From contig JASANC010002613.1 of the NCBI GenBank assembly GCA_030248135.1, forward strand, positions 1 through 64,000: a stretch of DNA of 64,000 nucleotides, read 5' to 3'. Below are positions 34,545 through 44,620 of this stretch, one piece after another. Position numbers and translations under genes: made by a program. Under the pieces are notes generated by a model, which was not told where the DNA came from, made no database searches, and saw only the letters and a program-made list of their open reading frames with translations. This stretch comes from Theristus sp. LFF4_11. Its lineage: Eukaryota; Nematoda; Chromadorea; Monhysterida; Xyalidae. The stretch's first letter is position 1. Every line of letters begins with the position of its first letter.

Positions 34545-35645
34545 CGGGGTCAACTCCGGCCCACGCATTTCCGGCCCATACATTAGCGTCCCGACATTTC
34601 CGGCCCACCCATTACCGGCCCACCCATTACCGTCCCACCCATTACCGGCCCGACATTTCCGGGCCCACTCATTTCCGGCCCACTCATTTCCGGCCCGCCC
34701 ATTACCGGCCCAGCCCAATAATCAGTTCTTCCTTCGCTGTATTTTGCCACGGACAACGAAAATGAACTGAAACCGCACTCTAAACTGTACTCCCTGCTCA
34801 CCGACATGCTTTTAACAAAAATATTTAAATTTTTTATTTTGGTTTTAGTTTTCATTTCGCTCCGATTTGTTCATGACATTGGAAAAAATGTTTCAGTTTG
34901 AATTTCGTCGATGAATCAGTTGATGTGTTTTTATTTATTGCTTTGTTCCGATTGATTTTGCACTTTCAATTTTAATAACAACACGACATGGGTCGACAAA
35001 AATAAGATCTTTCGAACCGCACTGACGCACTGACTTCGAATTTCGCATTGAACACACACAGAGCCAAATTCAATCATTTTAATCCTTAAAATTAGCAAAA
35101 ACTTATGAAAATTGACCCTCTAACCAAATTTAGACATGTGGATCAGTTGATCCACAACCAGGTCGTGTTTCCTAATCCTTATCATTCCTAATCCTAAACC
35201 TAATCCTAATCCTAAGCCAAGCCTTTTTGATGAGGTGAAAATGATCAATTTAGTTTTTGCATTTTTTCTTTCCTGTGTTATAGGGCAGGGGCACCGCTAC
35301 AGCACATGCACGTCTTTTAATAATGATGCATCACGAAAAAATCCGATTGAAAAAAAGAATTAAAAAATCGAACCCTAGTTCAAAGTGTAACCGCCTGATC
35401 AATGTGAGTTTGCTATGAAATATAGCAGTGGGTGGCAGTTGAAGTCACTGGAAGCGAATTATTGGGCTGGGCCGGTAATGGGTGGGTCGGAAATGAGTGG
35501 GCCGGAAATGCGTGGGACGCAAATGAACGGGGCCGGTAATGGGTGGGCCGGAAATGAGTGGGCCGGAAATGAGTGGACCGGAAATGTTGGGCCGGAAATA
35601 CGTGGGCCGGAAATAACGGGACGCAAATGAACGCACGCCGGTAAA
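34545..35645. mobile_element. Element whose inverted ends are 15-bp minisatellites (inner of the nest)
   Basis: The left end (34545-34722) is a row of about 11 units of the type CCGGCCCACCCATTA. The right end (35459-35640) is the complement, GGCCGGAAATGAGTG units. The inner arm edge GGCCCAGCCCAATAAT is shared. The centre is AT-rich, with CCTAATCCTAA repeats at about 35190 and no coding frame. Confidence 0.65.
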
Positions 35646-36716
35646 AATATCAGAGTGGCAAATTTTGTGTATAAAGAAAGGAAAAAAAACAATTTGGATT
35701 TGAAAAGATAAATTCGCATCTGTTCTGAGCAGAACCGCTTACGCACACTCAGACTTGAAGTGAAACATTGGAGTGATCAAAAACTGTTCAAATGCAACTC
35801 AGCATTCGACATTTCTAAGCTGCTTTAAACTCATATTGCTTTTTTTCATCTTTTCATGTTGTGAACATTCGGGCTGTCACCAACGTTCATTCTTTTGATC
35901 TTTGTTACAGTTAAATCAACCCTCTGCATTTTACAACATTTGTCGATTTTTCATGTTTTTCAGATATTCTGCTGTAGTGAGTGATAGGGGCAACATACCA
36001 TAACAAAAATTTGGTCAGAAAAACCTCCAAATGTTTTCTAACAGTGTTCCAATTTTCAGCTCGAAACAACTCAGTACAAGCCAGTGAGAGCATTTTAGAA
36101 TTGGAACCTTTTTTTGGCTCACCCTGTACATGAAAAAAATAGCATGGGATTCTTATAATAGCGTTTGTACGGCTGATGAACAGACACGCAATACACAGCA
36201 CACGCGCGCGCAGCGTTCCAACACTTTTGCTCGCCACTGTACACCATAGTATGTTTGTTTAAACCTGTCACTTTTGTAGAATGCAAAGCATGCAAACTCA
36301 CAGCGCTCATAACATTTGCTTTAAAAACCAATTCACATGTAAGTCTAACTTTTTTGTTCAAAAAATAAAAAAGGGCGGTGGCGACGCAGCCGCAAGCCCC
36401 TATTACCAGATCCATGGGTAAGAGTTATGGGCAATACTTCATCCGCGCCAACCACACACCAGCGAAACACGGGGGACGCACAGGTTACACCTGCTCCGGC
36501 AACCCCAAAGCCGGACTCGGCCACGCCCCCCGGTTTAGCCGGCGGTCTGGCTTCGCTGCCCCCGCGCTGTTGTCACTCGTTGTTTCTTTAAACAGCCACA
36601 AGACACACAATTGAACGTTATTTTTCAGGCGGAAAGGTTGTGTCGAAAACATAGAACCGCAACAACAAACCAATAATCAGATCAACAAAACACCAAAAAA
36701 ACTTTCAACCAACAAG

Positions 36717-39008
36717 ATGTCACCGCCACTGACTAAACTGACGTGCGTGCTCGTGCTACTGGCCGCCATGTGCGATGTGCCGTGCGCTTTTTACGTGCAG
36801 ACTCTGGACGGCACCAGGGAGCAAATGCCATTCCGCATGTGGACTCACAAACGGTCGGCAGAAGACGACGTCAGTCGCCCGATGATGCGATGGTTCAAGG
36901 TAGAGTGTGTTTGTGTAGACCTATCAGTTTTTTAATTCGCAGAAAACAGAACGAAATGTATCGGATTTGATTGATACCGTATTACCCCCATTAAACCCCC
37001 CCCACCATTAATCCCCCCCCACCAATAAACCCCCACCCCCCCGACCAGTTTCCGAATAATCCCCGCCCCCCACAAATAATCCCCCATGGGGGATTATTGG
37101 AGACCTGTTTGAAACACATACCCAGCGAATTCAGTGGCTGGTTGCAGTGAAAATGATGAAATTGTGCTACCAAGGGCCCCAAATGGGTGAGTTAATAGTA
37201 ATTTCATTACAAAAGGCTGTTATAAAAGGAAATTGCTATGTAGAGTAAAAGTTTCTGCGACTTTCTTGCCTGCCATGCAATGTATTTTTGCCATTTTTCA
37301 ATAAACTCCCACCCCTAGAATTTTTTTGTAAATAAACCCCCCCACCAATAATCCCCCCCACCAATAAACCCCCACCCCTAAAAGTCACTGACGTATTAAT
37401 CCCCCATGGGGGTTTATTGGGGGTAATACGGTATCATCACATGCACCGCATTTTGTGACTAAATATGTATGGTTTCTTTGCAACACGGATTCGTTTTTTT
37501 CCTTACGCTAGCTCTCTGTAGTCCTGCAGAAAAACTGCAGGTTTAAATGAACACACTGTATATAATCGATTGATCGGAATACTCGCTGTCATTTGTCATC
37601 GCGACCGCTTCCAGCGGCTTGTATCTCATAACATCAACATGGTCGCTAAAGTGGTAACCAAAGTGGTCACTGAATGTGACACAAACGTGCTCACTGAATG
37701 TGACACAAAAGTGGTCACTGAATGTGACACAAACGTGCTCACTGAATGTGACACAAAAGTGGTCACTGAATGTGACACAAACGTGGTCACTGAATGTGAC
37801 ACAAAAGTGGTCACTGAATGTGACACAAACGTGGTCACTGAATGTGACACAAACGTGGTCACTGAATGTGACACAAACGTGCTCACTGAATGTGACACAA
37901 ACGTGCTCACTGAATGTGACACAAACGTGCTCACTGAATGTGACACAAACGTGGTCACTGAATGTGACACAAAAGTGGTCACTGAATGTGACACAAACGT
38001 GGTCACTGAATGTGACACAAACGTGGTCACTGAATGTGACACAAACGTGCTCACTGAATGTGACACAAAAGTGGTCACTGAATGTGACACAAACGTGCTC
38101 ACTGAATGTGACACAAAAGTGGTCACTGAATGTGACACAAACGTGGTCACTGAATGTGACACAAAAGTGGTCACTGAATGTGACACAAACGTGGTCACTG
38201 AATGTGACATCCACCGTCAATCGACAGGCGAAACAAAATCGTGACTCACTGGGTGTTGACACAAACGTGCTCACTGAATGTGACACAAACGTGCTCACTG
38301 AATGTGACACAAAAGTGGTCACTGAATGTGACACAAACGTGGTCACTGAATGTGACACAAAAGTGGTCACTGAATGTGACACAAACGTGGTCACTGAATG
38401 TGACACAAACGTGGTCACTGAATGTGACACAAACGTGCTCACTGAATGTGACACAAAAGTGGTCACTGAATGTGACACAAACGTGCTCACTGAATGTGAC
38501 ACAAAAGTGGTCACTGAATGTGACACAAACGTGGTCACTGAATGTGACACAAACGTGCTCACCACTCATCTCACCACAGTAAGTGGTTACTAAAACGATT
38601 ATCCACCCAATCGACAGGCGAAACAAAATCGTGACTATGGGTGTTGTAACAAGTCTAAGTTTATAAAAAGAAGTCTTGCTGACGTATCGTTGAATGTACA
38701 GATGCATGTAAATTAAAACTCGTGTTCTGAAGCCAAGCAATTAGCTTTGCTGGTACAGTGTAATCGTTTAAACCGGTAACTTTTCCGCAGAATACAGAGC
38801 ACACGATCAACATCGAATTGCAGTAAGAAGAACGAAACGTGTTGGTATAGTTGGAACTCAAAACCCCATAAACAGCGGTTTTTTAATTTTTTTCTAGCGC
38901 GAGCAACTCGACGGCATTCTCGATCGATTCGGCAAGCGGTCGGAGCAGATCAACGATGAGAAACGCACACATGAAGACCTCGAGAAAGTGCTCGATCGTT
39001 TTGGCTGA
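36717..39008 (+). CDS. Secreted peptide precursor 2 (LDRF-amide), neuropeptide-like
   Basis: Exons 36717-36899 and 38898-39008 give 97 residues. The signal peptide is TCVLVLLAAMCDVPCA (cut near residue 24). KR at 45-46 follows FYVQ..MPFRMWTH. The intron is phase 0 and falls between K61 (after MMRWF) and R62, splitting a KR site. Then EQLDGILDRFG-KR (63-75) gives EQLDGILDRF-amide, and after KR at 83-84 THEDLEKVLDRFG to the stop gives a second LDRF-amide. The donor is AAG|GTAGAG, the acceptor TTTCTAG. A 3' splice site TTTTTCAG (to 36628) lies 88 bases before the ATG, suggesting a 5' UTR intron or a spliced leader. The 1,998-base intron contains a G-run MITE and a 24-bp minisatellite. LDRF-amide matches no peptide family I can name with confidence. 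Confidence 0.78.
36975..37434 (+). mobile_element. G-run MITE, copy 4 (in peptide gene 2 intron)
   Basis: TACCGTATTACCCCCA ends with TA at both edges. It starts 75 bases after the donor of the KR-splitting intron and has the same orientation as the copies in the other two peptide genes. Confidence 0.9.
37640..38565. repeat. 24-bp minisatellite with three unit types
   Basis: About 22 + 13 perfect-length units of (ACAAACGTGCTC / ACAAAAGTGGTC / ACAAACGTGGTC) + ACTGAATGTGAC are split by a 50-base spacer at 38209-38258. Because 24 is a multiple of 3, several frames stay open for hundreds of codons on both strands (for example TECDTNVV). It lies wholly in the intron of peptide gene 2 and is flanked by two copies of TCGACAGGCGAAACAAAATC (38220, 38611). 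Confidence 0.92.
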
Positions 39009-40049
39009 TCACTGTTTTCGGCACTACTCATGATAACGTTTTTTTAATGGAACCAATCAGTAGAAATCTGCAAGCTGGAGTTTAACACAAACTGTGTGAT
39101 ATTGTAAAGCGAAGCTGGGAAGAACACTAAAACGTTGTTGCCCAGAGCCCAGACATGTTTATTTCCGAAAATGTTGTAGAAACGGAAATCCACTGATTCC
39201 ACCACCCACACTACAGCATGTATTTTTAACGACCAAATGGGGATGGTTGTATCTTCAGTGTATTTGCTGTTGTTGCTAATGCACGAAGCATCTTCACATG
39301 TTTGGTTCCTGATTTTTTGCGAGTTGTCGTTGAGCTAGAGTGGTTCCATTCGAAGTCAAACACTTTAAAAAATACTTTTGGCTTCACCATGAACCTTCGT
39401 TTTTTGAATCAGTTTAATTGGCATAGCGAAATATTGTGCACTATATTTTGGAGGTTTCACAAAAAACAGCACATATTTCTTCCCGTCTGAAGATTTGTTG
39501 TTGTGGTTTTTTATGTACAGCCATCAGTGTCTTACTGAAGATGATCGGATAAAAAAGAACAGATGTTGCTTGAACGAACCGTTTTTCTGTTTGCATTCTT
39601 CGATATTTTTTTAAGCCACATATACCAAGTCAGCTAAGTGAAGACATTTCTTTCACAATAGTAAAAACACACCGCAAAAATACCGACGTTTTAGCAAAAA
39701 AATTCTTTAGTACATGTAAATATTATTTTTTTACCGCAAAAAATGAATGTGAAATTTGGTGCAGGGTACATAATGTAACAACTAGTGCCAAAACTCAAGT
39801 AGATGTTAAAAAACTTCAGAATCAAAATAAAAGTTGGATGTGGGGTCCTGAAATGGGCAGTTCCGGTAGACCGCACTGAGCACTGAGGGTTTTTCGCTTT
39901 TATCAGTTTGCGTCGCCGGAGTAGACAATTTTAATCTAATTTTTTCAAACAGTAAAACAACAAACGCTTAGCATTGCTGTTCCCAGCTATAGGTGGAAAA
40001 TCAGTTAAATTGAAGTAGACTTTGCAATAGCAGCACCAGAAATACATAC

Positions 40050-40331
40050 AGAATGGCAGAGTAAGCAAGGCAGCTTTTTTCAGGGTGCAAGAAGCGCGCG
40101 AATTTTCAATTAAAGAAAAAGACGTTCAAAGAAATCCAATTGTGTGTCAAATTTGACGTGTTTTTTTACACCAATTGATTCTTCGTGCTATTCTGTTCAT
40201 TCTTTTTCCGTTGCACACACGATTGGGAAAATATCTTGGCATTCGTGAAAAAAATAACTCCTAGTCTGCGACTGATCCCGCCTTTAATGGAAAATACAAG
40301 GACTGCCTATTTATTCGGTCATGCTGTATAT
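40050..40331 (+). mobile_element. GGCCGAATAAA-family MITE, copy 3
   Basis: It reads in the opposite sense to the 4634 copy: GCAGCTTTTTTCAGGGTGCA, GAAGCGCGCGAATTTTCAAT, then ACTGATCCCGCCTTTAATGG and TTATTCGGTCATGCTGTA. Confidence 0.75.
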
Positions 40332-41868
40332 GACGCTCTGCTTTGAATGTTACTTGGAAGTTGCAACTCTTTGTGCTGTCGCTGTGTTCGTTTTGCGGAC
40401 AAAATGCGCGGCTTTTTCAATTTTGAACTCCTTGCGACCAGCTTCAAATTATATTGGTGGCATCAATTTTGTCAGAACTCTCAAATGTCCACACGCCGTC
40501 AGATGCAATTATTATTTGCATCTTTTTTGGACAACCTTCTAATCAGAAACATAATATCCGTGTGTGTGTCGTCACAGCTAAACGGAAAAGGTCGCGGGTA
40601 ATTTTTTACGACCAGCGCTGCGAAAAATTAATCAGATAAATAAATTACAAAAGTTACATTGTTGGGTATATACCCAGACAGATTCAATTTACCATGAAAA
40701 CGTTATGGCGTTTCGTACACATGGAGAAATTCGCCGTTTTGAACACACCATGGAAAGAGGAACACATCACCAAACCCAAGCCCCACTAAAGTGCAGTGAA
40801 GACTTTGAAGACGGCATTTGAATCTTGCTTTTGTTGATTGGCTGGAGCCCAAGTCAATACCAGCCAATCAGCTGATTGCCCACCTGTGATTCAAGTTCAA
40901 CCACACGTCGATGCACACAAAACAAGTGTAGAAGTTAATTTGGTCAACTTTTGATTATTATTGCGCCTTCATCAAAGAAATTTCCGATTGCTTCTCAACG
41001 CAAACCAATGATTATTTGGCGAAACAAATTGTTGCACCCACGCATATCATTTTGCGCTTTGAAAATGATGGAAGCTACACGCTGCGCAAAAATATCAAAT
41101 CGAATTTAGGGTTCAAACAACCACTGCACTGAAAAATCAGGCAGTTTCTTCATCGGCGTTTAAAAAACACCAGTTTGCTTAAAATTTTCTGGTGACCTGA
41201 AAGCATGTGGGTTTCGGTTTCAGCTTTACCTTGCCGCCGCTAAATGTGCTCTGCAAAAAAAACTGTGTAGTGCGTTATCAGCTGAAAAGCAACCATTTCA
41301 GCCATTCATTTCCTTTGCATCTGGTTTTTGTGACCATTTTCCTGGTGGTTTCTGGCGAATTCACTCTCTCCAGTTGCTATATTTGCAGTCGCATTTGTCT
41401 GTCAAAAGGTCAAAACGCAACAAATGGCTGTCGTCACAAATGATGACCAAATGGCATTCTGTCAGATGCTGCACATGCATGTCTACATTGTATTTCCAGC
41501 ACACACGTATGTACCTACATGTGTCATCAATTGCGACGAAAAAAATTGCCACACAATCAAGAACATATAAAAAAAACTGTTGAAAGCTGTGATATTCACA
41601 GTAAAACCACAATTAGGGCTATAGAAAATGAGGCGTTTTGCTTAGCATTTTAGCTTTTTTCCATAAAATTATGTTGTCTGAAGCCACAATACTGTAGTTT
41701 TCGTTTTTTAAGTGCACCTTTTTTGGCACCGCTACATGTCTTCGTTTCAGAGTGCAATTCCAAATATCCATACAACCGATGTGAATGTCCGTGTCGGTTT
41801 TTTTACTCATACAATTTATCCAAATATGTGCTTCAGCGCAAAAAATCGGTGTATTAAAGAATGAAATA

Positions 41869-42118
41869 CGGTATGGCCGATTAAACATGGCAGCTTATTT
41901 CAGGGTTCAAGGAGCGCGCGAATTTTGAATGTAAGAAAAAAGACGTTCAGAAACCAAATTGTGGGCTAAATTTGACGCGTTTTTTTAAACTAACGGATTA
42001 CTCGCGCTATTCTGTTCATTCTTTTTTTGTTGCACACATGATTGGGAATTATGTTGCATTTTTGAAAAATGCGACTGATCCCGCCTTGACGGACTGCCTA
42101 ATTTATTCGGTCATACTG
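41869..42118 (+). mobile_element. GGCCGAATAAA-family MITE, copy 4
   Basis: CGGTATGGCCGATTAAAC to TTATTCGGTCATACTG, with TA at both edges (41867-41868 and 42119-42120). Confidence 0.82.
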
Positions 42119-44379
42119 TACCGAAACGCCAAATTAATCGTGAAACCCATATAATAACAATAAGATAATGAAACTGTGTATTATCATTTTTTTCAGATTC
42201 TGCGACTTATGCGTGTGCAGACGCAAAAAGGTAACTAGTTTCATGTTTATGTGGCAATTCAAAATCGCCAAAAGTAAATCGGCCTTATTTTGGGGACTCT
42301 GGTCGCTTTGCCAATTTTGAGTTCATGCATGAAAGAAACTGTTTACCTATGCGCGCAACGATTCTCAGGACCAAAATAAAATAGGTCACACCTTTAGATT
42401 AAGGTTAATAAGTTTTTTAAGGTACGCGGCGTGGGAGGAGGCGGGCACGTGGGGAGTGAGGGGGTGGGGTGGAGGGGCAGCCAAAAATTCAGAGCGGATC
42501 GAGAGCTAAAAACGAACATTTCGCAGGGACATCAGCTAGAGTGACTCAGTTCCAATCGCGATATGGTCCTGTGCGGTTGCAACTTTTTTCTGAATGCTTG
42601 AAGCTTCCCGTTCATGGCTGTTGTTCAGAAAAAAACGTAGCTTGTCTCCCACGGAAATTACTTTCCTGAATAAACCGCACACCAAACGTGCATGTAAGTT
42701 GCCAAAACTCGGTCCAACGCGCGTTTTAGTTTCCATTCCACACAAACCTTCTGGGTCTTGACACGATCTTACCGCACCATCTCTTATTGTTAGGCTTTTG
42801 ATGACATTACAAAAAACGTTGTTTTGCTACATCTTCACTTTTTATAACCTTATTTTTGACAAAATTCAAAGAGCCAAAATCGAGTTTCCAAAAATCCATA
42901 TGCATACAACGACAGCCGTACTCATGTGCATGAGTCCCACGACTTTTGACATGCTTCACATCGGTACATGCACCGTTTGTATAAACACTTCATCCAACGT
43001 GTGTTTGATTATCATTTGACGCTATGCTTTTCATGTTCCGTGTTTCTCCTTTTCTCATGTCGTTTCTCCCATCTCTCTCATTTTTTGCTTGTTTGTTTAC
43101 TTTATAAAGCATGTATGCTCACTGTTTCACGGTTGACAAGCACGCGTTTTTTTTCTTGTCAATCAGGCAGCGGCTGACGGTTTTCGCGAACCCAAAAGGG
43201 GACTCACGATCAAAAGTTTCTACCGTGTACAGTTGTATGTTACCATGCTTTTTTCTTCACGCATACTGTAGGTGGTCTCGAGACGATGATGACACATTCG
43301 TGCATGATTGGCAGAGTAGATTTCTTCCAATAAAAAAGACTGATCATTCAAAATAAATTCCTGTCAATATTTCTCAGTCAAGGAATGCTTTTCGTGCTGA
43401 AACCGTCATCCACGGTAGGTGGGCGGGCATACCATACACTGTGTGCCAAAGTCTTCACATGTGACTCGCTATGCGGAACTTTTCCGAGAGAAGCGGCCCG
43501 CCGAAATGATGCCCGAAGAATTGTCCGGTGTCCTGTCCTGTCATGTCACGGAAATAAAAGCAAGGGAAAACAGAACGCCGAATATGGTGTTGGCATTTTT
43601 GATTTCGCGGGACACGAAAGTACCGGGACACCCATTGGGACAGGACACCGGGTACCATTTTTTAGCGATTGAGGGGCTTCACTTATTGCCGTGGAGCCCG
43701 CAGTGTTTATTCTTTGTTCGCTGCCAAAAATGTGTCCGAGGCAAGTAATGCATTGTGTGGATTAAAGAATTTCAGTTGAGTTATATGAAATGCCATCAAT
43801 TCATTTTGCGTGCCAAATTGCTTGTCAAGAATCTCACTTGTCCTTTATTGCATAGAAATAGCAAAATGGCAAATGCAGAGTTTGAATTATTCAAAAGGTC
43901 TGTTTTGAATCCATAAAGTCCCCGACCGGAGTTAAAGTGTGCCGTCAATCTCACGAGGTTCGAAACCCAACAAGAGTGGTGCCTGTAATTGGATTTGCCG
44001 CAAGGTCGTTTGGTTGACTCATAGAACTTTAAACAACCAATCAACAACTAGTCTAGTACAAACGCAGCCAATCAGCATACAGCTCATGTTCGCCACAATA
44101 AAAATGTGATAACAGGCGGAGGCGGGGTATGATTTCGTTATTAAATTTTGGCTCATAACCGAAAAATTCCCATTTTAGTACCAGTTTCGTATAGGTGGCG
44201 CAGCTTTTTGGAATATTAGAAAAAACTGTGTGTCATTTTTCAAGTCGTGACGAAAGTTTTATGACTTTTTAGAAGTTGTGATAAAGTATACCGAGTTTCC
44301 GCTGTTATTTTTGAGTTATGTTGGGCTGGAAAAATGTTGGGCTGGAAAAATGTTGGGCTGTGGTGTCGCTTGTGTTTAG

Positions 44380-44485
44380 CATAATACCTTACAATGTTCT
44401 CTATAATGCCGTAAAATGTTCAGCATAACGCCGTAAAATGTTCAGCATAATGCCGCAAAATGTTATGAATAATGCTGTAAAATAC
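44380..44485. repeat. 22-bp tandem repeat upstream of peptide gene 3
   Basis: Five variants of CATAATGCCGTAAAATGTTCAG lie about 140-240 bases before the ATG of the third peptide gene and end about 80 bases before its 5' acceptor. Confidence 0.75.
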
Positions 44486-44620
44486 GCAGTTCTTAGTTTT
44501 ATTCTTTAGTTTGGCCATATTTGTGGTTTCTGCTGTAACGTGTTTAACATAAACTTTTATTTTCAGGTTGAAATTCTTTGTGGGTTATTATTTATTGCAC
44601 ATTCCAAGCGAAGAGAAAAA

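Larger units (their letters stand above)
33930..36126. mobile_element. Mariner-like element (middle of the nest)
   Basis: The ends are CAG(A/G)GTGAGCCAAAAAAA with TA at both edges. Inverted matches continue through GGTTCCAATTCTAAAATGCT and AACACTGTTAGAAAACATTT for about 220 bases. It contains a transposase HTH relic (34321-34512) and a third element (34545-35645). Confidence 0.75.
33450..36239. mobile_element. Tc1-like element (outer of a nest)
   Basis: The ends are CAGTGGCGAGCAAAAG(C/T)GTT with TA on each side (33448-33449, 36240-36241). The CAAAAGTGTTGGAAC word is typical of Tc1-family ends. The sequence that belongs to it is split by the inner element at 33930-36126. Confidence 0.78.
39009..44566. 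other. Gene-poor stretch with MITE copies
   Basis: Two GGCCGAATAAA-family MITEs are present (40050-40325 and 41869-42118). A diffuse repeat around 42196-42350 (ATTCTGCGACTTATG, TTTGCCAATTTTGAGTTC) recurs at 55600-55710 and 56449-56590. A G-rich strip is at 42420-42480. A GGGACA-rich strip is at 43520-43650. No exon with convincing splice sites and codon bias was found. Confidence 0.5.

Noticed and set aside
35185..35222. CCTAATCCTAA repeats as interstitial telomere
   Set aside because: The unit is irregular and is not an exact telomere hexamer; it lies inside a transposon.
36378..36614. Frame with NPKAGLGHAPRFSRRSG upstream of peptide gene 2
   Set aside because: Parts recur at 59510-59590 and 830-880 with different reading, which suggests a dispersed repeat rather than a coding exon.
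37543..38593. Open frames of 224-340 codons over the 24-base array, superficially like a repeat protein or a CRISPR array
   Set aside because: The unit length is a multiple of three so frames stay open on both strands by default. There are no unique spacers, and the array sits in the intron of a well-supported gene.
42197..42230. Mini-exon with good splice sites (TTTTTTTCAG ... AAAAAG|GTAACT)
   Set aside because: The same sequence recurs in a dispersed repeat at 56449 and 63045, so the splice-like ends are probably chance.
43419..43748. 109-codon plus frame in a GGGACA-rich strip
   Set aside because: Shared words with 11330-11475 indicate a repeat; no motif or splice support.
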